Part shown: one piece after another, positions 7,472 through 15,612 of the stretch | How positions within the stretch are numbered: the stretch's first letter is position 1 | Layout of the letters: each line of letters starts with the position of its first letter | IMG/VR virus record: IMGVR_UViG_3300025096_000120 | Span: 1 to 25,039 of that record | Source of the DNA: a virus | Length of the DNA stretch: 25,039 nt | Reading direction: 5' to 3' (one strand) | The notes under the pieces: generated by a model | What the model saw: the letters and a program-made list of their open reading frames with translations, nothing else | Databases searched by the model: none | What the model was told of the DNA's origin: nothing | Position numbers and translations under genes: made by a program

Positions 7472-9345
7472 GTTTTGTTTACAAACCCCCAACAGAATGG
7501 ACACCACCGGATGTCTTTCCCACACAACTTTTAAAAGATGCAGAAGAAATTGCAATTGACTTGGAGACCAGAGATCCAAAATTAAAAGAACTAGGCCCTG
7601 GATACATTAGAGGCGACGGAGAAGCAGTGGGCGTTTCTATTGCTTGTGATGGCTTTGCCGATTACTTTCCCTTTGCACACGAGTCAGGGTTTAATTTTCC
7701 AAAGAAGCGAGTGCTGGATTTTGTTCGTGACGTTGTGTCAGAGAAACAAGATAAAGTGTTTCACAATGCGACGTATGATGTGGGTTGGTTAAAGAACGAA
7801 GGCATAGACGTCAAAGGAAAGATTATTGACACAATGATTGTTGCACCTTTAATTAACGAGAACATGTATTGGTACACGTTAAATGCTTTGGGACAAGAAT
7901 ATTTAAAGGAAGGAAAATCAGAAGCAGAGTTACGACAGGCCGCAGAAGAGTGGGGCATTGATCCGAAAGCAGAAATGTGGCGACTGCCTTCTGCTTATGT
8001 GGGGACTTATGCAACACAAGATGCTGCACTGACTTTAAAACTTTGGAATCATTTTAAACTACTGCTTGAAGAACAAAATCTTTGGAACATCTTTGAACTA
8101 GAGATGAGAGTCCTTCCCGTGGTTCTTGATATGAAACAAAGAGGAGTACGAGTGGATGTCGAGAGAGCCTCCGTGCTCAAAAGAAAACTGGTTACGAGAG
8201 AAAAGAAAATTGTTAAAGAAATACTGGACGAGTCTGGTGTTAAAGAAGTTCAACTTTGGGCAGCAAACTCTTTGGCGAAAGTTTTTGATGCGATGGACCT
8301 ATCTTATTCTAGGACACCCACAGGACTGCCTAGCTTTACCAAAGCGTTCTTAGAAAACCACAGACACCCCATAGCTCAAAAGATAAGAGAAGCTAGGGAA
8401 GTCAATAAAACACACAGCACGTTTATAGACTCTATTTTAAAGCACGAACACAACGGACGTATACACGCTGAGATTAGGCAACTAAAAGGAGAGTCTGGTG
8501 GCACAGTCACTGGTCGGTTGTCCATGAGTAATCCAAACCTACAGCAAGTGCCTGCGAGAAACAAAGAGATCGGTCCTTTGATCCGGTCTTTGTTTTTACC
8601 GGAAAAAGGAGAGCAGTGGTGCTCTGCTGACTTCTCTCAACAAGAGCCAAGAATACTGACACATTATGCCAGTCGTTCTCACTATGACGGAGCAGAGTCC
8701 GTTGCCGATGCCTATCAACAAGGAGACGCAGACTTTCACCAAGAGGTTGCGAATCTTGCAGGCATAGACAGAAAGACCGCTAAGACCATAGGACTTGGCA
8801 TTATGTATGGCATGGGCAAAGGCAAGCTGGCAGATCAGTTGGGTGTAACAGTAGAAGAAGCCTCAGAGATACTTGCCAAGTTTAATACCTACACTCCTTT
8901 TGTTAGACAACTTGCAGATTCTGTAATGAGAAGCGCAAGTCAGAAAGGATATATTAAAACCATATTGGGTAGGCGTTGTCACTTTGATATGTGGGAACCG
9001 CTTAGATATGGAACAGGTAGGCCTATGAAATATAAAGAAGCTGTACACGAGTACAACGGAGAAATTAAACGAGCGTTTGTTTACAAAGCGCTTAATAAAC
9101 TAATTCAAGGTTCGGCTGCTGATATGACGAAACAGTCCATGGTCCAATGTTTTGAGGCGGGGTACCCCCCTCTGCTTCAAGTACACGACGAACTGGTGTT
9201 TTCTGTTAAGAATAAAGAAGACGTCAGCGCCATCTGTAAGCTCATGGAAGGAGCCGTTCCCCTGGACGTTCCAAACAAGGTTGATGCCGAAGTTGGAAAG
9301 AATTGGGGCGATTCTATGATCGCAAAAAACCAAGATATATCTTAA
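7468..9345 (+). CDS. polA: Family A DNA polymerase with 3'-5' exonuclease
   Basis: The replicative DNA polymerase of the phage, 625 residues. The proofreading domain is intact: ExoI D31/E33 (AIDLET), ExoII D104 (FHNATYDVGW), ExoIII Y181/D185 (YATQDAAL). There is no 5'-3' nuclease domain, as is usual for phage Pol A. Polymerase motifs: TGRLSMSNPNLQQVP (348-362); motif A ADFSQQEPRILTHY (387-400) with D388; motif B RKTAKTIGLGIMYG (435-448) with R435, K439 and Y447; motif C QVHDELVF (571-578) with D574. The residue equivalent to E. coli Phe762 is Leu443. Motif A carries QQEPR where Pol I has QIELR. The gene overlaps the SF1 helicase gene by ATGA and is followed 25 nt later by a small RHH-like gene. 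Start and length look complete. Confidence 0.96.
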   Translation: MSFVYKPPTEWTPPDVFPTQLLKDAEEIAIDLETRDPKLKELGPGYIRGDGEAVGVSIACDGFADYFPFAHESGFNFPKKRVLDFVRDVVSEKQDKVFHNATYDVGWLKNEGIDVKGKIIDTMIVAPLINENMYWYTLNALGQEYLKEGKSEAELRQAAEEWGIDPKAEMWRLPSAYVGTYATQDAALTLKLWNHFKLLLEEQNLWNIFELEMRVLPVVLDMKQRGVRVDVERASVLKRKLVTREKKIVKEILDESGVKEVQLWAANSLAKVFDAMDLSYSRTPTGLPSFTKAFLENHRHPIAQKIREAREVNKTHSTFIDSILKHEHNGRIHAEIRQLKGESGGTVTGRLSMSNPNLQQVPARNKEIGPLIRSLFLPEKGEQWCSADFSQQEPRILTHYASRSHYDGAESVADAYQQGDADFHQEVANLAGIDRKTAKTIGLGIMYGMGKGKLADQLGVTVEEASEILAKFNTYTPFVRQLADSVMRSASQKGYIKTILGRRCHFDMWEPLRYGTGRPMKYKEAVHEYNGEIKRAFVYKALNKLIQGSAADMTKQSMVQCFEAGYPPLLQVHDELVFSVKNKEDVSAICKLMEGAVPLDVPNKVDAEVGKNWGDSMIAKNQDIS

Positions 9346-9370
9346 AATATACTGTAAAATAGGAGTCGAA

Positions 9371-9541
9371 ATGGACACAAAAAAATGGAAAAGTGTAGCA
9401 ATACGCAGAGAAATCGTTGATATAGCCGCTGAAATCGGTGAAAAAACGGAAAGACCTACCAGCAATGTTTTTGCTTTCGCGGTAAAACGTTTGAAAGAAG
9501 ACATGGAAAAAGGCAACCTCTCTGAAGTACCCAAGCAGTGA
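9371..9541 (+). CDS. Small ribbon-helix-helix-like protein (56 aa)
   Basis: A 56-residue gene beginning at ATG 9371 with a strong ribosome site AGGAG (9361-9365, 5-nt spacing). The sequence reads as a short strand KWKSVAI, a helix RREIVDIAAEIGE, a turn TERPTS, then a second helix NVFAFAVKRLKEDMEKG. This is the strand-helix-helix plan of small CopG/Arc-type DNA-binding proteins; S31 followed by a helix ending KRLKED fits helix B. The fold is inferred from pattern only. If right, it may regulate phage promoters, for example the inverted repeat at 4284-4303 or the divergent promoters near 2550, but no binding evidence exists. Its stop overlaps the nuclease GTG start as GTGA (9538-9541), so the two are probably translationally coupled. 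Confidence 0.7.
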   Translation: MDTKKWKSVAIRREIVDIAAEIGEKTERPTSNVFAFAVKRLKEDMEKGNLSEVPKQ

Positions 9542-10251
9542 AGCACAAGATACTCTATGAATCACCGTATGAGTACGGTGTGTTCTCTAGTGAAGATCGA
9601 AAGAGCGGAAGGTTTTATGACTGCAATGGAGACAAGCTTCCTTCAGTAACCACTGTATTATCTGGAACAAAAGAAGGCGACTTCTTAAAAAAATGGATAG
9701 ATAAAGTAGGAAAAGAAGAAGCAGAGCGTATTCGCCTTGAGGCTGCGGCCAGAGGCACATACATGCACAACATTCTTGAGAAGCAGATCATCAACGGCGA
9801 TATTTGGGAATACAAGCCTGAGAACGCAGAGCAGAAAAGAGCGTTGAAGATGGCTTGCACAATCATGGACGAAGGGTTTCCTAACATATCTCAAGTGTAT
9901 GGCTGTGAAGTTTCTTTGTATTATCCCGACAGGTACGCAGGCCAAGCAGATGTGATTGGCGTACATGACAACGATCTTTCTATCATAGACTTTAAGCAGA
10001 CAAACAAACCAAAGCGCAGACAATGGGTTTGGGATTACTTTCAACAACTTGCTGCATACTCTTTAGCCCACAACGAACTGTACGGCACAGACATACACAA
10101 AGGCGTGATTATGATGTGCTCAGTAGACTGCTTGTATCAAGAGTTTGTTTTAGAAGGCAGTGAGTTTGACCGAGCTGCTGAAGCTTGGATGGATCGAGTA
10201 GAAAAGTTTAGTCTTCTGTCCAAGGAGTTGGAAGCCTCGGAGAACCCATAA
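9538..10251 (+). CDS. PD-(D/E)XK nuclease, Cas4/lambda-exonuclease-like
   Basis: A 237-residue nuclease probably processing DNA ends for recombination or degrading host DNA. Landmarks: KLPSVTTVL (33-41), common at the N-terminus of this phage nuclease group; RGTYMHNILEKQI (72-84) with H77; E124 in GCEVSL; GQADVIGVHDNDLSIIDFKQT (135-155), giving D138 and the D151-x-K153 catalytic core; motif IV-like YFQQLAAYSLAHNELYG (167-183). The Cys residues are not arranged as a Cas4 4Fe-4S site, so it is better called a Cas4-like/RecB-like exonuclease without cluster. Start is GTG at 9538, overlapping the RHH gene stop (GTGA). The last 44 bp overlap, on the opposite strand, the end of the 1796-residue virion gene, with no terminator between them. 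Confidence 0.88.
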   Translation: MKHKILYESPYEYGVFSSEDRKSGRFYDCNGDKLPSVTTVLSGTKEGDFLKKWIDKVGKEEAERIRLEAAARGTYMHNILEKQIINGDIWEYKPENAEQKRALKMACTIMDEGFPNISQVYGCEVSLYYPDRYAGQADVIGVHDNDLSIIDFKQTNKPKRRQWVWDYFQQLAAYSLAHNELYGTDIHKGVIMMCSVDCLYQEFVLEGSEFDRAAEAWMDRVEKFSLLSKELEASENP

Positions 10252-13200
10252 GAGGAACACCTTCTCTTCCTTTTGGAAGAAGGTAACGGTATCTTTCTCT
10301 AAGCTCTTGTCTTGGCCACTCTCTTTGTAAACCAAGTTCGTTTTTAATTTTTAAATAGTTTTTTCTATAAGAATCAGGCATCTCCCAAGGTGTAAAAACA
10401 CCTCTAGTAATATTTTTAGCAAACAAAGTCTTGTCTACTCCGGCAGGAGCACGTTGTTGAAGTTGTTTTCTAGCTTCTCTTGCAAAAGCTTCTCCACCTA
10501 ATGTTTCAAACGCTCTATAAGCAATATAAAAGTCTTGTTGCAACTGATACCACGCTTTCTGTGCGTCGTCCCATTGTTTTAAAACTTCTTCCGCAGTTTT
10601 GGCGTCTTGTTGGTATCTAAACTCAGCCATGTTTGATATCACACCTTCTTCAAAATCGTTTTTTAAGGTGTTTATTTTAAACCCAATATCTTTTACAGGC
10701 TCTACATCAGCAATCGTGACACCCGCAAGACCGGCAAACGCTCCTGTTTTAGACTGGACATTTCCATACCTGTCAAACCGATCATCTCCTGTAGCAAACG
10801 CGTTAACGATTTTTTGCATTTGACGATAACCACCAGGGCCAGAGGTTTGTAAAACATGGTTTGCTGCAACCTTCATTTTGTCTCCCCAGCTATCGGTTTC
10901 AATGTAAATGGGGTTTCCTGTGTCGAGATCCCTGTTTTGTATCAACTCTATCATTGTTCTTGGCGCGATTGAAATACCGTAATAAGATTCCATGTAATTT
11001 TTAAACCCTTCCCATATTCCTTTGGCCACTGCTTCAGGCAATTCTGCTCCCACTTCTAATTGCGACTCAGCTTCTTTTTTAATTGTTTCTGCTGAAGTCA
11101 CCAAATCGGCAAAAGGAAAAGTGTATGTGGTGTTCATGTAATCCATTTCACCATTTGGTCCAATCTCGCTCATGGGAATTTTTAATCCTCGTTTGTCGTA
11201 TTCACGGGCCGCTTCATCTAAAGCCTCTAGCTCTTCATCATTTACGCCGTAGTAAAGCTGAGCGTAAACTTGCAGTCCTTTTGGAACCATGTAAGAAGCT
11301 AAAGCAGCTCCCACATATCTTTGAAGGCCCATTCCTTTAAACGGACGTTTTACCGCAACGCCTTCCGAAGTGGTTCCATCTGCGTTTTTTTCTAAAACAA
11401 CCTCTCTCACAGGAACACCCATGTCTTGAGCAATTTCTCCTGGTATTTTGTAAGTAGAGAGCTTATAAGCAAGTTGTGCGTTGTTTGCGGAAGTTCTTAG
11501 TATCTCAGTAGGAAAGGCAATAAAGTTTCCTGTGGGAAGTTGTCTAACAAATTGAGCAAACCGACCTACAAAATCATAGTTCGCCATTGTGTTTCTTGTC
11601 ATCCAAGAAGCAAGATAGTATGTGTAGTCTTCTAGGTTATCAATGTTTTTGTAAAGTTCGCCAGCGTCTGTTTTGTATGTGCCTGCGTTTGTTGTCAATG
11701 TACTTGAAAAATCTTTAAGCATTTGCAGTTTCGCAGAATCTGGAACCGGTGCAACAGCTTGGTTGTCCAACTGAGATAAAACAGTTTTTATGTTTACAAT
11801 ATTGGCTCCGTAATCAATCATTTTAAAAAAATCATCCACAAGGTTATAGGTTGTCCCCATTCCTTTAAGCACGTTTCCAATTGTGCCTTGATAAAACTTA
11901 CCCAAAGGCGTGTGTTTCATTGAATACAACGCATGGATAACTTGATCCCCAGAGGCAAACCCAGAAGAACCCACTTCTTTAAATATACCCAAAGCATCTC
12001 TTGTCACAGAGTTGGTAAACATAATGCCTTGCTCTCGACCAATTCTGTTTATTTTTTCAGCGGTTGCTCCGCCACCAACTAGACTTCCATCCGGTGCATA
12101 ATCTAAATCGGGAAACAAAACAGACTGGGCCATTCGAGTGGCTTCAGAAATGTTTCCTGTGTTGCTTAGTGTAAACAGGTTTCCAGTAAACATGTGCATC
12201 ATAAAAGCACCTTCAAAGTTTCTGACCTGTGTCCCAGGACTGATTACAACCATTCCATATTGCGTTAAACCTTTTGGAACAAGGAATAAATTTCTGTAAA
12301 ACTTGTAGATAGTAGATTGAGCACTGCCGTCGTCCAAATTATTTACGTTTAAAGCTTGAGCATATGTTTGTGTGGTGTACATACCGGACAAAGGATTAAG
12401 CGGATCGTCAGCAATCTTATAAGTGTAGCCTGCCGCTTGGTTTCTGACAGGGGACAAAAACATTTCTCCAGGCCTGTTGTTTATTTCTAAAAGCTCGTTG
12501 AATAGTTTGTTTCTTTCGACAAGTTGGGCTACACGAGCAAAAGACGAAGCCACTAAAACATCAGGCTCTTTTTCTGTGACCTCACCCAAAAGTTTTCTTA
12601 TAGGGTAAGGCATGTATTTCTTAGGTTTAAGTTTCAACCCCTGTTGCATTTGAACGTTTGCTTGTCCTGTTGACCTCAACGTTTCTTTCAACTGCAATAT
12701 TTCTGTCTTCGCTTCTTCGCCACCGTACATCAAATAATCGTCTACAACCTGTTCGGCTTCCGCTTGAGGATTTCTTTGAAACCTTGGGTTGTTTTGATTT
12801 GCAACTTTAACAGACGTAACCGCTCTGTCGTAAAGTTGTTTTGCCAACCTTCTTTTTTTGAAGGTAAGATCACCGGCAATAAAATTAAGAGTAGTGCCTA
12901 ATGCGCTTTTATCAAACTTTGGATTAAACCCAAGCGAAGTTTCATAAAACCCAAGAATGGAAGTGGTGTATTCACCTATTGCATTTTCAATAGACTCTTT
13001 TTCTTCTTCTTGAAGTTCTTTACCAATCTTTTCGTTTAAAACTCTTTTTGACAACGCGTCTATTTTTTTACGAGACTCTAAAGCAATTCCTTGCAATTCT
13101 TTGGGTAAATCTTTTACAGCAAGTTTGGTAGAAACAGGTCCGTCTAAGTCCGCCTGCAACCCCGCTTTTCTAGTTTCTAACTTTTCAACATCTTCACGAA

Positions 13201-15598
13201 CTATAACGTCTTCCAACTTTTTATCAATTTCAGCTATCTCGTCTTTTCTTCCTTGTTTTTGTTCCGCCGTTAAATCAATATAATTGTTTGTTCGCTTAAT
13301 GAAACTTCCCAACAAGATACGAGCCTCTAAGTCTGTCAAATCGTTATTACGAGTTGCACCCAAAATTGCTTGATTAACTTTATACCCCAATCTTTCAGCT
13401 TCGTACTGAAGACTTCTTATCCTTCCCTCGCTTCTTTTAATTGCTTCAAAAGCAGGAAGCCCGGTCATTCCAGCAGGACGCATGTTCTTGAACCATGGAC
13501 CAATGATTGCTTTATTATAAAAATCACCTTGGTTTTGAGGCAAAAGGTTGTTGGGAAAAGTAACGTGCGTAAGACTAAAGTTTGGGCTTTCAGCCTCATA
13601 TTGTTCCAATGAAACACCATCAACTGTGTCAACCAATCTACCTAAATCAGAAGCCTCTTTTTCAGTGTGAAAGAGTCCTTCTGATAATTTTAAACTCTCT
13701 AGGAAATCCGCGCCTTCCATAAAATCGCGTTGAAAATAAATTTTTTCAACGGTTCCGTCTTCGTTTGTTATTTGTCCTTCGGCACCGATTGCATTTCCAG
13801 TTGGCTCAAGTTCTTTTCTTAGTTTAGGATTATCAGGCGCTTCATCAACCATTTGTGTAAACGTTCTTGATGTTCCTTCAGGATAAATAAATTTTGGAAA
13901 CGCTTTTGATAAAATTCTTTTAAAAGGTTTTTGACTTTCTACATACGTCTTACTTTCTTTTCGTTGTTGCAACTCCAATATGGAAGCAAACTCAGCAAGA
14001 CCAAAAGCCAGTTCTTTATTGCTCATTTGGTTTATGTTCGATTGGTTTTCTACAGGGATATAACGTTTATAAAGTAGTTTTAATTGGTTGTTTGGAATTT
14101 GTGTTGTTATGTAATCAACATAATTATTAAACTCCTCCACTCCCAAAGCAGGAACCGGACCTTCCCGACGACGCATTGATCTGTCTGTTGCCGCTTCTGC
14201 AAGACCAAAAATATCTGCTTCTATGTTTGTGTCTGGATCAACAAATTCATTAAAGTTTGAAGGCGGAGCATACCCTCTTTGAGAAGCCCAAAAATTGTAA
14301 GCACCCCAAGTTTCATTTTCATCAAGGTTTCCTTCCGCGTCTGTGATTGCAAACTCTTGCATTAATTGATTGAACAAGTCTTCTCTTGGTATTTGTTCAA
14401 ACTCTTTTATCTTTGTTTTAAGAACGGTTGGTCTTTGAGACTCGCTCAACACGCTTTCTTCGGCGTTTAACTCAGCCATTTCTTCTTGCAGTTTGGCCTT
14501 CCTAAGATCTTTCATTCTTTTCAAAACAATTTCTTGCGTGTCGTTTGGATAGAACTCTATGTTTGCAAACTCCGTGTTTCGCACAGGCATTGACTTTAAA
14601 TCATCAAGAGACATGTCGCCGAAAGCAGTTTGTATTTCTTCGTTTGCTTGCGTCTCTAAACCTTCGTCAACGCTCTTAAAAAATTCGTCTTGTATGGTTT
14701 GTAAATCTGTTTTTTCTCCCATGAACTGTCTACGAACAATTCTCGCGGTTGCCGGCCCTTCAAACGCAAGCTCTCCGACCGCTGACTTTACAAGTCCTTC
14801 CGTAAGGTCTTGGTCAGGATCGATGTTTTGTTTTACAATAACGTTTCCAACGTATGTGTCGGCTGTACCGATAGCGGGCTGAATAACAGCTTGCATCAAA
14901 TAATTTTCTATCATGGATTTAGATACACCAAGTCTTCCAAAAACAACAGACATGGCGTTTATAACAGCAGAATAACCCGCTTTTTCTTTTGCGTAGGACA
15001 TGGCGCCTTCTTTATCGCCAGGGTGTGTTTCTAAATAAGTTACATAGGCGTCGCCAAACTCTTGTGCAAACACCGCGCCACCGCCCGCAGTCATAGAAGC
15101 CGCAATGGCCGCAAAAGGATTTTTTATAGGTGATTTTTTAACGGCTGCGTAACCAGCAGACGCTCCGGATAAAAAAGGAACAGATCCAGGAATTATTTCT
15201 CCAAGAGTTTGTGCCCACCATTGAGAGTCGGTCAAGTTTTTAAAAGACTCAACACCCGTTTCTCCGTACTTTGATTGATAGCGTCCAAGATTTTGAATGA
15301 TGTCTTCACGTTCTACCATTCTTTCTCGTAAAGCTCTCGCTCTTTCCATCAACTCTTCGGCTTCTTCTTCATCCCCTCTTTCTCTAGCTCTGTCTGCTCT
15401 TCTTGCAAGCATTACTTCACCAGTGGTTCCTAGGCCTACAACCGTGCTTTGATACCCTGATTTAAACCCTCTACCTGCTCTTGTAAAAAAAGGCACAGGC
15501 TCTTGTTCTTCAACAGGCTCTTCTACGTCTTCTATAACAGGGGGAACAGAAGCTAGGTTTAACTTCTGTTTTTCTTCTTCAGTTAGTTCTCTAGGCAT
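10208..15598 (-). CDS. Giant internal-virion / DNA-ejection-type protein (1796 aa)
   Basis: The largest gene in the window and last of the late operon. The N-terminus is acidic (EEEKQKLN, EDVEEPVEEQEPVP). A highly charged helical stretch spans residues about 62-115 (RRADRARERGDEEEAEELMERARALRERM). A Gly/Ala-rich hydrophobic region follows (130-190, ending AGGGAVFAQEFGDAY), then AVINAMSVVFGRLGV (211-225) and AVGELAFEGPATA (273-285). The rest is long, mostly helical, with a coiled-coil stretch near residues 770-820 and no enzyme motif I can identify. Size, helical content and late-operon position match internal core/ejection proteins of podoviruses (T7 gp15/gp16-type role), but the family is not recognised by sequence. 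Start ATG 15598 has a poor ribosome site, 14 nt after the preceding stop. The 3' end overlaps the nuclease gene tail-to-tail. Confidence 0.85.
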   Translation of the reverse strand: MPRELTEEEKQKLNLASVPPVIEDVEEPVEEQEPVPFFTRAGRGFKSGYQSTVVGLGTTGEVMLARRADRARERGDEEEAEELMERARALRERMVEREDIIQNLGRYQSKYGETGVESFKNLTDSQWWAQTLGEIIPGSVPFLSGASAGYAAVKKSPIKNPFAAIAASMTAGGGAVFAQEFGDAYVTYLETHPGDKEGAMSYAKEKAGYSAVINAMSVVFGRLGVSKSMIENYLMQAVIQPAIGTADTYVGNVIVKQNIDPDQDLTEGLVKSAVGELAFEGPATARIVRRQFMGEKTDLQTIQDEFFKSVDEGLETQANEEIQTAFGDMSLDDLKSMPVRNTEFANIEFYPNDTQEIVLKRMKDLRKAKLQEEMAELNAEESVLSESQRPTVLKTKIKEFEQIPREDLFNQLMQEFAITDAEGNLDENETWGAYNFWASQRGYAPPSNFNEFVDPDTNIEADIFGLAEAATDRSMRRREGPVPALGVEEFNNYVDYITTQIPNNQLKLLYKRYIPVENQSNINQMSNKELAFGLAEFASILELQQRKESKTYVESQKPFKRILSKAFPKFIYPEGTSRTFTQMVDEAPDNPKLRKELEPTGNAIGAEGQITNEDGTVEKIYFQRDFMEGADFLESLKLSEGLFHTEKEASDLGRLVDTVDGVSLEQYEAESPNFSLTHVTFPNNLLPQNQGDFYNKAIIGPWFKNMRPAGMTGLPAFEAIKRSEGRIRSLQYEAERLGYKVNQAILGATRNNDLTDLEARILLGSFIKRTNNYIDLTAEQKQGRKDEIAEIDKKLEDVIVREDVEKLETRKAGLQADLDGPVSTKLAVKDLPKELQGIALESRKKIDALSKRVLNEKIGKELQEEEKESIENAIGEYTTSILGFYETSLGFNPKFDKSALGTTLNFIAGDLTFKKRRLAKQLYDRAVTSVKVANQNNPRFQRNPQAEAEQVVDDYLMYGGEEAKTEILQLKETLRSTGQANVQMQQGLKLKPKKYMPYPIRKLLGEVTEKEPDVLVASSFARVAQLVERNKLFNELLEINNRPGEMFLSPVRNQAAGYTYKIADDPLNPLSGMYTTQTYAQALNVNNLDDGSAQSTIYKFYRNLFLVPKGLTQYGMVVISPGTQVRNFEGAFMMHMFTGNLFTLSNTGNISEATRMAQSVLFPDLDYAPDGSLVGGGATAEKINRIGREQGIMFTNSVTRDALGIFKEVGSSGFASGDQVIHALYSMKHTPLGKFYQGTIGNVLKGMGTTYNLVDDFFKMIDYGANIVNIKTVLSQLDNQAVAPVPDSAKLQMLKDFSSTLTTNAGTYKTDAGELYKNIDNLEDYTYYLASWMTRNTMANYDFVGRFAQFVRQLPTGNFIAFPTEILRTSANNAQLAYKLSTYKIPGEIAQDMGVPVREVVLEKNADGTTSEGVAVKRPFKGMGLQRYVGAALASYMVPKGLQVYAQLYYGVNDEELEALDEAAREYDKRGLKIPMSEIGPNGEMDYMNTTYTFPFADLVTSAETIKKEAESQLEVGAELPEAVAKGIWEGFKNYMESYYGISIAPRTMIELIQNRDLDTGNPIYIETDSWGDKMKVAANHVLQTSGPGGYRQMQKIVNAFATGDDRFDRYGNVQSKTGAFAGLAGVTIADVEPVKDIGFKINTLKNDFEEGVISNMAEFRYQQDAKTAEEVLKQWDDAQKAWYQLQQDFYIAYRAFETLGGEAFAREARKQLQQRAPAGVDKTLFAKNITRGVFTPWEMPDSYRKNYLKIKNELGLQREWPRQELRERYRYLLPKGREGVPLMGSPRLPTPWTED

Positions 15599-15612
15599 GT
15601 TTCAGCACCGCC

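Noticed and set aside
10208-15598. Enzymatic domain (transglycosylase or protease) in the giant protein
   Set aside because: I looked for catalytic Glu with ES/GLxQ-type contexts and for protease triads and found no convincing motif.
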